The notes under the pieces were generated by a model that was not told where the DNA came from, made no database searches, and worked only from the letters and a program-made list of their open reading frames with translations. A program made the translations under genes and the position numbers. A DNA stretch of 64,000 nt from Pseudomonas lini (GTDB lineage Bacteria > Pseudomonadota > Gammaproteobacteria > Pseudomonadales > Pseudomonadaceae): assembly GCF_001042905.1 (NCBI RefSeq), contig NZ_JYLB01000006.1, positions 124,001 through 188,000 of the forward strand, written 5' to 3'. The stretch's first letter is position 1, and every line of letters starts with the position of its first letter. Positions 50,075 through 58,421 of the stretch are shown here, piece by piece.

Positions 50075-50707
50075 ATGGTGCTTCAAACATGGCTGGCTTT
50101 TTTTGCCGCCTGCTGGGTGATCAGTCTTTCTCCCGGTGCCGGCGCCATTGCGTCGATGTCCAGCGGTTTGCGCTACGGTTTCTGGCGCGGTTACTGGAAC
50201 GCCATAGGCTTGCAACTGGGTCTGGCGTTGCAGATTGCGATTGTCGCTGCCGGTGTCGGTGCGATCCTCGCGGCCTCCGCTACGGCTTTCTATGCGATTA
50301 AATGGTTTGGCGTGGCCTACCTGGTCTACCTCGCGGTCAAGCAATGGCGCGCGCTGCCCAATGATATGAACGACGACGCGGCCATCCGGCAGATCGGCAA
50401 GCCGATAGCGCTGATGTTCCGCGGTTTTCTGGTGAACGTCAGCAACCCCAAGGCCTTGGTGTTCATGCTCGCAGTGCTGCCGCAATTCATCGACCCCCAC
50501 GCGCCGCTGGTGGCCCAGTACCTGATCCTCGGCGTGACCATGATTTGTGTCGACCTGATCGTCATGGCTGGCTACACCGGGCTGGCGGCCAAGGTGCTGC
50601 GTTTGCTGCGCACACCCAAGCAGCAAAAACGCATGAACCGCACCTTTGCCGGGCTGTTCATTGGCGCGGCGGCGTTCATGGCGACCCTGCGCAAAGCCGC
50701 GGTGTAA
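50075..50707 (+). CDS. LysE/RhtB family amino acid exporter
   Basis: A 210-residue inner-membrane protein with five or six helices. The RhtB/LysE marks are SLSPGAGAIASMSSGLRYGF near residues 17-36, the helix pair around AIKWFGVAYLVYLAVKQWR, and FLVNVSNPKALVFMLAVLPQF at about 130-150. The subfamily is RhtB (homoserine/threonine export), but the substrate is not certain. The ATG at 50075 was chosen for its match to the family start and the normal length. It is followed by a terminator, so it is monocistronic. Confidence 0.88.
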   Translation: MVLQTWLAFFAACWVISLSPGAGAIASMSSGLRYGFWRGYWNAIGLQLGLALQIAIVAAGVGAILAASATAFYAIKWFGVAYLVYLAVKQWRALPNDMNDDAAIRQIGKPIALMFRGFLVNVSNPKALVFMLAVLPQFIDPHAPLVAQYLILGVTMICVDLIVMAGYTGLAAKVLRLLRTPKQQKRMNRTFAGLFIGAAAFMATLRKAAV

Positions 50708-50720
50708 AACCTTCAGGCAC

Positions 50721-50751
50721 AAAAAAGGCGACCATCACAGGTCGCCTTTTT
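50721..50751. terminator. Bidirectional intrinsic terminator after the LysE gene
   Basis: AAAAAGGCGACC/GGTCGCCTTTTT stem with a six-base loop. Confidence 0.9.
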
Positions 50752-50771
50752 CATTTGTGGCGGGGAGCTTT

Positions 50772-50904
50772 TGTGGCGAGGGGGCTTGCCCCCGTTGGGT
50801 CGCGAAGCGGCCCCAAAACCAGTGACCTCAATTTCCCGGATACACAGCGTACACGGGATTTACGACTGCTTCGCAGCCGAACGGGGGCAAGCCCCCTCGC
50901 CACA
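50772..50904. repeat. Long inverted repeat (GTGGCGAGGGGGCTTGCCCCCGT type)
   Basis: Arms TGTGGCGAGGGGGCTTGCCC and its mirror about 85 bp apart; another palindromic family, distinct from the GGGAGCGGGCTTGCC REPs. Between convergent LysE and CsgG-like genes. Confidence 0.85.
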
Positions 50905-50939
50905 GGCAAGTCCCCTGGCCACAGGTGCCTACTGAAATA

Positions 50940-51683
50940 TCAGTGCAGAATCACCGGCGCCGTATCCCGTGGCAGATTATTGCGCAGCGGCGCTTGCCCC
51001 GGCTGCTCGTAGCCACCGCCACCAAGCTGTTGGCTCAATTGCGCAGCCACATCCTCACCCAACGCCTTGGACACGTCACGCACCACCCGTGGGCGGTTCA
51101 GGGAAACCCGGATGTCCCGGCCATTCACCAGTTTGGTGTCCTGACCTTCGCCCATCGCCGTGAAGGCCGAGGTGATCTCATAGGTCTTGGTGTTGATCAG
51201 ACTGAAATCCGCCACCAGCGTCAGCCCCAGTACCGCCGAATAGCTGTCAGTGTTGGCCAGCTCGTTCATGTCGCGGGTGAAGTCGATGTCTGACACGGTA
51301 CCGAACAGCACGTAGTCGGCACCCTTGAAGCTACCGGCCTTGATCCGCTTGATCACGTCATACACGTCACCTTTGGACGAGGCTGTATAAGGCGTGCCCT
51401 GAACCAGCTGAAACATGCCGGTGCGCAGAATCTCGCCCTTGATGTCGCCAGTGAATTTACGCAGTTCACCTTGCTCGATGTAGCTGCTGGTTGCTTCGTA
51501 CTCTTCGTAACTGGACGAACCACTGGCGCCGTAATAGCTCTGGCTGTGGTTGCTCTGGGCAGAAATAGTGTGGACGTATTGCTCCACCCGTTCCTGATAC
51601 GCCAGGTCCGCTACCGCGACTTTCGGGGCCGCTTGCACGCTGAACGCGCAAGCCAGGGCCATCATGCCAATCCATGTGCGCAT
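50940..51683 (-). CDS. CsgG-like secreted envelope protein
   Basis: A 247-residue protein with a type I signal peptide (about 1-18, ending SVQA); there is no usable lipobox, so it is predicted to be periplasmic and not lipid-anchored. The body fits the CsgG/HfaB and LpoB-type alpha/beta fold: PKVAVADLAYQE at the start, ILRTGMFQLVQG, ADYVLFGTVSDIDFTRD, LTLVADFSLINTKTYEITSA and DVAAQLSQQLG at the end. Residues about 40-65 are rich in S, Y, G and Q. True CsgG is a lipoprotein pore; this one lacks the lipid anchor. It is the last gene of the cluster, three bases after the LpoB-like gene. Confidence 0.75.
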   Translation of the reverse strand: MRTWIGMMALACAFSVQAAPKVAVADLAYQERVEQYVHTISAQSNHSQSYYGASGSSSYEEYEATSSYIEQGELRKFTGDIKGEILRTGMFQLVQGTPYTASSKGDVYDVIKRIKAGSFKGADYVLFGTVSDIDFTRDMNELANTDSYSAVLGLTLVADFSLINTKTYEITSAFTAMGEGQDTKLVNGRDIRVSLNRPRVVRDVSKALGEDVAAQLSQQLGGGGYEQPGQAPLRNNLPRDTAPVILH

Positions 51684-51686
51684 CGA

Positions 51687-52274
51687 TTAACGCTCCGTGG
51701 TTTTACGAATCTCTTTTTCGTCCATCCACTCGGCCAGACCGCTTTCAACGTCGATCAACTGCAGGCTGAATTTGTAGAAGACGTCCTTGTAATCACTGCT
51801 GCGTTTGACGATCGAGCTGATCGAACCTTCGATGCGATATTGAGCAGCGATCATGTTGCCAGTCTTGGCCACAGTGCTTTTCTTGTACAGGCCGCTCTGG
51901 TTTTGCAGCTTGAGCTGGTCAACCTGGCTTTGCATGGCAGTGTTGTCGCTGGCGAAGCGGGCGACGCCGGTCTTCATCAGCTGGGTCTTGATGCTGGTGG
52001 TGATTTCGCGGGTATCGATGTACTCGCTGGTCTTGTTCTTCACGTCGTAGACCTGAACCACCGGACGGCCTTGCAGGATGCCGGATTGAGCCAGGGAGCG
52101 GGTCATGGATTCAGCGATCATCTGCAGGTCGGTGGAGCCGAACTCGTTGGTCACGGTTTCCACGGCTTTGGTGTCACCGTAGCTGATGTTTTTGCTGCCC
52201 AGCGTTGGCGAAGTGTTGGCGCAACCGCTGGCCAGAAGGGCGATGACGGCGATGAACGAAAAGCGTGCAAACAT
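51687..52274 (-). CDS. LpoB-like penicillin-binding protein activator lipoprotein
   Basis: A 195-residue outer-membrane-type lipoprotein. The lipobox LLASGC gives a lipidated C18. The mature part matches the LpoB family: DLQMIAESMTRSLAQSGILQ, RPVVQVYDVKNKTSEYIDTR, IKTQLMKTGVARFAS and YRIEGSISSIVKRSSDYKDV. In E. coli LpoB reaches through the peptidoglycan to activate PBP1b. Pseudomonas is known to use a different protein, LpoP, for PBP1b, so this homologue may have another partner. It has only a very short linker after C18, unlike E. coli LpoB with its long disordered stretch. Confidence 0.82.
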   Translation of the reverse strand: MFARFSFIAVIALLASGCANTSPTLGSKNISYGDTKAVETVTNEFGSTDLQMIAESMTRSLAQSGILQGRPVVQVYDVKNKTSEYIDTREITTSIKTQLMKTGVARFASDNTAMQSQVDQLKLQNQSGLYKKSTVAKTGNMIAAQYRIEGSISSIVKRSSDYKDVFYKFSLQLIDVESGLAEWMDEKEIRKTTER

Positions 52275-52313
52275 GGGAATGCTCTCTAGAACTGAACGAA
52301 TAGGGTGTCGGGC

Positions 52314-52685
52314 TTAAGGCGTTTTGATTTCGAGACGGAAATCCACGGCTTTGGCGGTTGGCGCAATGGCCTGAATGAAACTGGTCTGCTCGCCGTACAT
52401 CAGCTGGCTTTTCCAGGTTTCTTCTTCGGCAACCGGGAAGCCTTCAGGGCCGAGCCAGGCAAAACGGTAGTAGAAGGTCTTGTTGTTGTAGCTGGTGTTG
52501 CTCAGCTGCGCATTGACCGTCATGAAGCCGTTTTCCCGGGCCACGCGCATGGCGCCGACTACGATGTTCTTGAGCTTGCCCATGGCCACGACCTTGCTGG
52601 CAGCGCTGCCTGGCTCCGGCGGTGGCGGGGTGGCGCAACCGGCCAGCAAGGCCAGGGCGACGACAGCGATGAATTTGAAGCGCAT
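52314..52685 (-). CDS. YcfL-like (DUF1425) lipoprotein
   Basis: A 123-residue lipoprotein with lipobox LLAGC (C17), then a short PPPPEPGS linker. The core (LSNTSYNNKTFYYRFAWLGP, then GFPVAEEETWKSQLMYGEQT) is the DUF1425/YcfL pattern, an Ig-like fold. In E. coli ycfL lies directly upstream of lpoB; the same pair order is kept here (ycfL-like then lpoB-like, 39 bp apart). Function unknown; probably works with the LpoB-like protein in the outer membrane. Confidence 0.8.
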   Translation of the reverse strand: MRFKFIAVVALALLAGCATPPPPEPGSAASKVVAMGKLKNIVVGAMRVARENGFMTVNAQLSNTSYNNKTFYYRFAWLGPEGFPVAEEETWKSQLMYGEQTSFIQAIAPTAKAVDFRLEIKTP

Positions 52686-52700
52686 GCAAAGACTCCGTTC

Positions 52701-54095
52701 TTAAGGTTGTTTGAGGCTGGCCACGGTGGTCGGGTTGGCGCTCGGGCTCACGTGCGCAGCCTGGCCGCTGGCGAATACTTGATTGCCCACGGCGCGCAGG
52801 GTGATGACCTGAAAGCGCTGATCGACGGTGACCTTGACCACCGAGCCGCCCACGGCGCTCGGCAGCGTGACGCTGTGCTCGCCTTTCTTCAAGCGCAGAC
52901 GCACCACCTGAGTGTTGTCCGGCAGCGTACGCCACGTACGGGTATCGGCACCTTCGAGTACGGCTGAAGAGATACCGACCGCCAGACCCGCCAGCGGGTT
53001 GGTTTCGTTGATCTGTTTCTGTGCCACACCACGAGTGATCGCCCGCACGGTGGTGCGAAGGATGATGCCTGGCATGTCATCACGCAGCGCGCGCCGGGAC
53101 ATGGCAGTGGTGCTGTTGAGTTGGGTCAGGTCCAGCTGCTGACCGTCGACGCCGATCTGGGCGAAGGCGGCAGTGGAGGTATCCGGTTTGATGATCGGGA
53201 ACGACAGCGGTGTGATCACCACGTTGTTGCTGATCGGCAATGGCAGCGGAATACGGATCGAGTCGCGGGACGGCGCCAGACCGCTTTGCACAACGATCAG
53301 GATGTCGCTGTCATCGTTCTTGGCGGGTTTGTCGAGATTCACCAGCGCCTGTTCCAGCAGCGGCGTGTTCGGACGCAGTTCGGCGGCCTTGCGATAACCC
53401 GGTGCCGCCAGATCTTTCTCGCCCAGGGCTTCGTAGACGAAACCGGCCAGATAATGGCTGAACGCACTCTGGTAGCTGTTTTTCAGGCTGACCACTTCTG
53501 GCGCGTCGAGGCTGGCTACCGGATAACCCTGAAGATCCTTGTACTGGGTTTTCACGCCTTCTTTCTCGGCTTGCTCTTCGCTCTTGAGGTATTCCTTGTC
53601 ACGCAGGTCGGCAATCACCGCTTCACGTTCGTGAGTCTTCTTGATCGCGGTGCGTGCGCCGTCGAAGTCGTTCACCGCCAGCAGGTTGAGGGCCATCTGC
53701 GTGGTCAGCATGACTTTTTCGTAGTCGTAGCCTTCGTAGCGACGAACCTTGTCGTTGACAAGGAAGCTGCCGAACTGAGCCAGGTATTTGTCGGTGTCGA
53801 GCTTGACCGCGTCTTCCCACTTGCCCACCACCTGATCGGCGCTGGTCCAGGCATTCTGGCTGCCGGACAAGTCGCCTTTGGCGCGCAGCAATTCACCTTT
53901 CTCGAAGTAATAGAGCAGGTCTTTGTCTTTGCTGGTGTTGTTCTTTTCCAGCAGGGTCAATGCGCCGTCGACGTTGCCGGAAGCCAATTGCTGGTTGGTT
54001 TGCGCAAGTTCCGAATCGTAGTTACGAAAGGCCGAGCAGCCGGAAAGCAACGTGACAGCGCTGAGCGCGATCAAGGTGGGGGCACGGAATGCCAT
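52701..54095 (-). CDS. COG3014 family lipoprotein (copy 1)
   Basis: A 464-residue lipoprotein, lipobox LLSGC with C20. TPR-like helices fill the first half (ELAQTNQQLASGNVDGALTL, DLLYYFEKGELLRAKGDLSG, FSHYLAGFVYEALGEKDLAA). The second half carries the family marks LIVVQSGLAPSRDSIRIPLP, ALRDDMPGIILRTTVRAITR and ADTRTWRTLPDNTQVVRLRL. It is clearly paralogous to the gene just upstream. It has its own strong-looking promoter at 54235-54262 and is 15 bp from the YcfL-like gene, with which it should be co-transcribed. Role unknown. Confidence 0.82.
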   Translation of the reverse strand: MAFRAPTLIALSAVTLLSGCSAFRNYDSELAQTNQQLASGNVDGALTLLEKNNTSKDKDLLYYFEKGELLRAKGDLSGSQNAWTSADQVVGKWEDAVKLDTDKYLAQFGSFLVNDKVRRYEGYDYEKVMLTTQMALNLLAVNDFDGARTAIKKTHEREAVIADLRDKEYLKSEEQAEKEGVKTQYKDLQGYPVASLDAPEVVSLKNSYQSAFSHYLAGFVYEALGEKDLAAPGYRKAAELRPNTPLLEQALVNLDKPAKNDDSDILIVVQSGLAPSRDSIRIPLPLPISNNVVITPLSFPIIKPDTSTAAFAQIGVDGQQLDLTQLNSTTAMSRRALRDDMPGIILRTTVRAITRGVAQKQINETNPLAGLAVGISSAVLEGADTRTWRTLPDNTQVVRLRLKKGEHSVTLPSAVGGSVVKVTVDQRFQVITLRAVGNQVFASGQAAHVSPSANPTTVASLKQP

Positions 54096-54234
54096 AAGGG
54101 GTACGTCTTCCCTGAATATAAGCAGCCGCGTGCGGGTCGGGCTGTTGGGACCTATCGGCAGGGAGACTGGCGTCCTGCCAATTCCTCATAAAAAGAGGAG
54201 CTTAAATGCCATATCGCAATAACGACGGCGCGGC

Positions 54235-54262
54235 ATTATAAACAGGGATGCTGGCTATGTAA
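54235..54262 (-). promoter_or_regulatory. Sigma-70-type promoter within the lipoprotein cluster
   Basis: On the minus strand TTACAT, 16-bp spacer, TATAAT. A perfect -10 box. It would start transcription near 54228, about 130 bases before the COG3014 copy 1 gene. The leader contains a small GGCAGG/CCTGCC hairpin. Confidence 0.55.
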
Positions 54263-54300
54263 TGGCTTTTTAATTACATCTTTTCACACCGTGCCACTAC

Positions 54301-55695
54301 TTATTTCAGACCGGATACCGCACTGCTTTCAGGCGCAATGGCAGGTTCGAAAGCCACTCCGTTGCTGTAAACCCGCTCGCCCAGCGCTCGCAGGCCTATG
54401 ACCTGATGGTTCTGCTCGATGCGGACTTTCAGGGGCGTGGCGCCCGGCGCGTTGGGCAGGCTGATCAGGTGCTCACCTTTTTTCAGGCGCAAGCGCGCCA
54501 CCAGGGTGATGTTGGGCAAGGTGCGCCAGGTTCGGGTGTCCGCGTGCTCGAAGCCATCATGCTTCGTCACGTAGGAGGCTTTGCTCGGGTCGCGCCGGTT
54601 GTCTGTGCCCTGGACAGAAGCGGCCAGGTAGGCGCGATACGCGGTACGTTGAATGATGCCTGGCATATCGTCGCGCAAGGTGCGCAGCGACATGTCGGTG
54701 AGGCTGTTGACGGGTATCAGTTGCTGTTTGCGACCGTCGATAGTCATCTGCGTGAACGCTGGGGTCGACGTGTCGGGAACCATCACCGGAAACGATACGT
54801 TGGCGACGATCACCTGGTTGTCTTCAAGGCGCACCGGGTACGGGACACGAACCGAACTGCGCGCCGGCGCCAGGCCGCTTTGCACGATGATCAGCACATC
54901 ACTTTCATTTGCCTTGGCTGCAGGTTTGTCGAGTTCGCGCAATGCCTGCTCGAAGAAGGGCAGGTCGGGTCGCAACTCGATGGCCTGGCGATATCCCGGG
55001 GCGGCAAGATTACGCTCGCCCAGCGCTTCATAGGTAAACCCGGCCAGGTAGTGACTGAACGCACTCTGATAGCCGTTTTTCAGCGCGATCACGGCGGGCG
55101 CATCGAGGGTCATCACGGGATAGCCCTGGAGATCCTTGTAGCGCACGCGAACGCCCTGGGCCTTGGCTTCTTCTTCAAGTCGCTCGTATTCCTTTTCCCG
55201 CTGACGGGCAATCAGTGCTTCACGTTCGTGGGTTTTCTTGATGTCGGCGCGAGCACCGTCGAAGTCATTCACGGCCAACTGGTTCAGGGCCATTTGCGTG
55301 GTCAGCATGACTTTTTCGTAGTCGTAGCCATCGTAGCGCCGCAGTTTGTCGTTGATGATGCTGCCCCAATGATCGCCCATCGCGGACAAGAGCTGTGTGC
55401 CGGCAGACTCGACGGTGTCCTGGCGCTGGATCACCATTTGCTCTGCACTGCGCCAGGCAACCTGGCTTTGCGGCAGCGCACCACCGGCACTCAGGACTGC
55501 ACCTTTTTCGAAGTAGTAGAGCAAATCCCGTTCTTCTGACGGATTGTGCAGCTCCAGCAGTTGGAGAGCGCCCTGCGGATTTCCCGCTTTCAACTGGGCG
55601 GTCGTTTGCTCCAGTTCCAGGTCGTAGTCACGGTAGGCGGCGCAACCGGTCAGGGCAAGGCTTAACAGCAGTGAGAAAAACAGGAGTGAACGCAT
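54301..55695 (-). CDS. COG3014 family lipoprotein (copy 2)
   Basis: A 464-residue lipoprotein, the same length as its neighbour, with lipobox ALTGC (C18). It shares long identical stretches with copy 1 (for example YDYEKVMLTTQMALN, YQSAFSHYLAGF, TLRDDMPGI, ADTRTWRTLP), and the same TPR-like first half and beta-rich second half. A local difference is the KASYVTKHDGFEH segment near residue 385, replacing LAGLAVGISSAVLEG of copy 1, so the glycine- and alanine-rich hydrophobic helix is lost. It has its own promoter candidate at 55751-55779. It looks like a tandem duplication that has since diverged. Confidence 0.82.
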   Translation of the reverse strand: MRSLLFFSLLLSLALTGCAAYRDYDLELEQTTAQLKAGNPQGALQLLELHNPSEERDLLYYFEKGAVLSAGGALPQSQVAWRSAEQMVIQRQDTVESAGTQLLSAMGDHWGSIINDKLRRYDGYDYEKVMLTTQMALNQLAVNDFDGARADIKKTHEREALIARQREKEYERLEEEAKAQGVRVRYKDLQGYPVMTLDAPAVIALKNGYQSAFSHYLAGFTYEALGERNLAAPGYRQAIELRPDLPFFEQALRELDKPAAKANESDVLIIVQSGLAPARSSVRVPYPVRLEDNQVIVANVSFPVMVPDTSTPAFTQMTIDGRKQQLIPVNSLTDMSLRTLRDDMPGIIQRTAYRAYLAASVQGTDNRRDPSKASYVTKHDGFEHADTRTWRTLPNITLVARLRLKKGEHLISLPNAPGATPLKVRIEQNHQVIGLRALGERVYSNGVAFEPAIAPESSAVSGLK

Positions 55696-55750
55696 GGACG
55701 TTGATTCTTCCCTGAACGAAACCGACGGAGGGTGGCAATTGGCCGCTGAA

Positions 55751-55779
55751 TTTATACGCAGCTACGCAGGAAATACCAA
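55751..55779 (-). promoter_or_regulatory. Candidate sigma-70 promoter of COG3014 copy 2
   Basis: On the minus strand TTGGTA, 17-bp spacer, TATAAA, about 55 bp upstream of the start at 55695. Confidence 0.45.
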
Positions 55780-55847
55780 CAAAGCTTGAGTGAAACTCAT
55801 TGGAAGTGAACAATGTGTTACTTCGTATTTCCATTTGAGATTTGTTC

Positions 55848-57746
55848 ATGATTGCCTCCTCCCGTTTTCTGGCGTGGCTCGTGCTGCCGATGATCGCGTT
55901 CTGCAGCTTCAATGCGCTGGCCGAAACCGCAGAAGGTGCGCCCAAGGCCCTGCATTTGCTCGATTACATTGGCGCCGATTACCCGGCGACGGTCGAGGCG
56001 GGCAAAGTCATCGATGAATCCGAATACCGTGAACAGCAGGAATTCCTGAAGGTGCTGCAAGGTTTGATCGCCGATTTGCCGGCCAAACCTGAACGCGCAG
56101 AGCTGGAGCAGGGCGTCAGCAGCCTTGGTGCTGGAATCGCTGCTCGCAAAGATGGCGCGGATGTCGCTCGTCAGGCACGGCAATTGGGCGCAAAACTGGC
56201 GGTGACCTATGAGGTCAGCCAGGCTCCGGTTATCACTCCAGACCCGACTCGCGGCGCGCCGCTGTATGCCCAGCAATGCTCGGTGTGCCATGGCGATGCG
56301 GGCGCCGGTGACGGCCCGGCAGGCGTCGGCATGACGCCACCGCCGGCCAATCTGCGCGATGCCGCGCGATTGGATCGCCTGAGCCTTTACGCGATTTACA
56401 ACACGCTGGGCATGGGCGTTGAAGGCACCGACATGCCGGCCTTCGCCGATCAGCTTGATGATCGTCAACGTTGGGACCTGGCGACCTACATCGCCAGCTT
56501 CAGCGCCGATCCGGCCGCGGCAAAGTCCGGGAAAACCTACAACATCGCCGACCTGGCACGTCAGACGCCAGCCGAAGTGCAGGCCGCCGAAGGTCCGCAA
56601 GCCGCCGCGACCTTCCGCGAGCAGCGAGCGCAACCGCCGCAGGTCAAGCGTGGTCCGGGACAGTTGCTGGATTACACCGCGGCCACCTTGGACAAGAGCA
56701 TCGCAGCCTACCGCGCCGGTGATCACGATCAGGCTTATGACCTGTCGGTGGCGGCGTACCTGGAAGGCTTCGAGCTGGTCGAAAGCTCTCTGGACAACGT
56801 CGACGCCAACGTGCGCAAAGACACCGAGAAGTCCCTGATGGCTTACCGTCAGTCGTTGCAGGACGGCTTGCCGTTAGCCCAGGCCGAGCAGCGTCTGGAG
56901 GCGGCCAAGGCCAAGTTGAAAGAGTCCGCTGGCCTGCTTGGTAGTGATGGCTTGAGCTGGTCGCTTAGCTATATTTCCGGTCTGTTGATTCTGTTGCGAG
57001 AAGGCCTGGAAGCGATTCTGGTGCTCGCGGCGATCCTCGCGTTCCTGCGCAATACCGGTCAGCAATCGGCGGTGCGCAGCGTCAACATCGGTTGGGGCCT
57101 GGCGCTGCTGGCCGGGCTGGCGACCTGGGCGGTGGCGGCGTATGTGATCGACGTTAGCGGTGCCCAGCGTGAATTGCTGGAAGGCGCGACGGCGTTGTTT
57201 GCCAGTGTCATGGTGCTTTGGCTCGGCGTGTGGATGCACGACCGTCGCCACGCAGCGGCCTGGCAGGACTACATCAAGAGCAGCCTGGTGAGTGGCGGCG
57301 GGCGTTTCGGGTTTGCGATCCTGGCGTTCTTCTCGGTGTATCGCGAGCTGTTCGAAGTGATCCTGTTTTATGAAACCCTGTGGTTGCAGGCCGGGCCGGC
57401 AGGGCACAACGCGGTAATGGCGGGCGGGGCGACGGCGCTGGTATTGCTGATCGGTTTGGCCTGGGTGATTTTGCGCGGCTCGGCGAAACTGCCGCTGGCG
57501 TTGTTCTTCGGCATCAATGCCGGATTGCTGTGCGCGTTGTCGGTGGTGTTTGCCGGCCATGGTGTGAAGGCGTTGCAGGAAGCTGGTGTCTTCGGCACGC
57601 GACCGGTACCGTTCTTTGACTTCGACTGGCTGGGGATCCACGCTGATGCGTATTCGCTGAGTGCCCAAGCCGTGGCGATCATTGCGATCATCGTGCTGTA
57701 CAGCCGCAGTCGGATGGCGGAGAAGCGGCGGGTGTCGGCTTCTTAA
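55848..57746 (+). CDS. Cytochrome c - FTR1 iron permease fusion protein
   Basis: A 632-residue membrane protein. A signal peptide (about 1-26), a helical domain, a c-type heme site C144-S-V-C147-H148 with QQCSVCHGDAGAGDGPAG, and an axial-methionine region (GVEGTDMPAFAD) form the periplasmic part. From about residue 375 an FTR1 permease follows with seven helices; its iron motifs are REGLE (LLREGLEAILVLAAILAF) and, in place of the second RExxE, RELFE (FSVYRELFEVILFYETL). It probably oxidises and takes up ferrous iron, with the heme domain moving electrons. I saw no partner genes or Fur box. The ATG at 55848 has a weak ribosome site. Confidence 0.85.
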   Translation: MIASSRFLAWLVLPMIAFCSFNALAETAEGAPKALHLLDYIGADYPATVEAGKVIDESEYREQQEFLKVLQGLIADLPAKPERAELEQGVSSLGAGIAARKDGADVARQARQLGAKLAVTYEVSQAPVITPDPTRGAPLYAQQCSVCHGDAGAGDGPAGVGMTPPPANLRDAARLDRLSLYAIYNTLGMGVEGTDMPAFADQLDDRQRWDLATYIASFSADPAAAKSGKTYNIADLARQTPAEVQAAEGPQAAATFREQRAQPPQVKRGPGQLLDYTAATLDKSIAAYRAGDHDQAYDLSVAAYLEGFELVESSLDNVDANVRKDTEKSLMAYRQSLQDGLPLAQAEQRLEAAKAKLKESAGLLGSDGLSWSLSYISGLLILLREGLEAILVLAAILAFLRNTGQQSAVRSVNIGWGLALLAGLATWAVAAYVIDVSGAQRELLEGATALFASVMVLWLGVWMHDRRHAAAWQDYIKSSLVSGGGRFGFAILAFFSVYRELFEVILFYETLWLQAGPAGHNAVMAGGATALVLLIGLAWVILRGSAKLPLALFFGINAGLLCALSVVFAGHGVKALQEAGVFGTRPVPFFDFDWLGIHADAYSLSAQAVAIIAIIVLYSRSRMAEKRRVSAS

Positions 57747-57766
57747 AAGCATTCGCTGCGCTCACA

Positions 57767-57830
57767 ATCGCGGGCAAGCCCGCTCCCACAGGTTCAGCGC
57801 TAACCTTGTGGGAGCGGGCTTGCCCGCGAT
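57767..57830. repeat. REP inverted pair, short spacer
   Basis: ATCGCGGGCAAGCCCGCTCC and its mirror with about 14 bp between, 20 bp after the FTR1 gene. Confidence 0.88.
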
Positions 57831-57853
57831 GCTTTTCAACAGAGGAAATAACT

Positions 57854-58309
57854 ATGCGCGTGTGGATCGATGCCGACGCCTGCCCGCGGGCAGCCAAGGA
57901 TCTGGTGGTGAAATTCGCCCTCAAGCGCCAATTCGAAGTAGTGCTGGTGGCCGGCCAGCCGCAGATCAAACCGGGCCTCGCCCTGGTGAAGCTGATCGTG
58001 GTGCCCAGCGGCCCGGATGCCGCCGACGATTACCTGGTGGAATACGCCGTGCCAGGTGAGCTGGTGATTTGCAGCGATGTGCCGCTGGCGGATCGGTTGG
58101 TGAAGAAAGGCGTTGCGGCGCTGGACCCACGAGGCAAGGAGTTCGATGCGCAGAACATGGGCGATCGGCTGGCGGTGCGTAACCTGTTCACTGATCTGCG
58201 CGAGCAGGGGCAGATGAGCGGCGGACCGGCACCGTTTGGCGAGCGCGAGAAGCAGGCGTTCGCCAATGCGCTGGACCGGATACTTACGCGGTTGTCGCGC
58301 AAAGCCTGA
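57854..58309 (+). CDS. yaiI: YaiI/YqxD family protein (UPF0178)
   Basis: A 151-residue cytoplasmic protein of the UPF0178 family, PIN-like fold. It starts MRVWIDADACPRAAKDLVVK, with the conserved D6, D8 and C10, followed by SGPDAADDYLVEYA, VICSDVPLADRLVKKG and ALDPRGKEFD. The acidic residues suggest a nuclease-like metal site, but no activity is established. GAGGA lies seven bases before the ATG at 57854. A REP pair lies between this gene and the FTR1 gene. Confidence 0.9.
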   Translation: MRVWIDADACPRAAKDLVVKFALKRQFEVVLVAGQPQIKPGLALVKLIVVPSGPDAADDYLVEYAVPGELVICSDVPLADRLVKKGVAALDPRGKEFDAQNMGDRLAVRNLFTDLREQGQMSGGPAPFGEREKQAFANALDRILTRLSRKA

Positions 58310-58310
58310 A

Positions 58311-58415
58311 AAGATCGCAGCCTGCGGCAGCTCCTACACGGACCGTGACCGACGCAAATTACGGGTCAGTGCAAAATCCTGTAGGAGCTGGCGAAGCCTG
58401 CGATCTTTTGATCTT
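58311..58415. repeat. Inverted pair of the GATCGCAGCC...GTAGGAGC repeat
   Basis: AAGATCGCAGCCTGCGGCAG at the left and GTAGGAGCTGGCGAAGCCTG with CGATCTT at the right, filling nearly the whole gap between the yaiI and elbB stop codons. Confidence 0.8.
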
Positions 58416-58421
58416 GCCTCT

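Noticed and set aside
55780..55847. A Fur box upstream of the FTR1 fusion gene
   Set aside because: I looked for a GATAATGATAATCATTATC-like palindrome and saw none, so iron regulation is not claimed.
873..58415. Dispersed palindromic repeats considered as a CRISPR array
   Set aside because: The units are scattered singly or as inverted pairs between genes across the window, not as regularly spaced direct repeats, and no cas gene is present.
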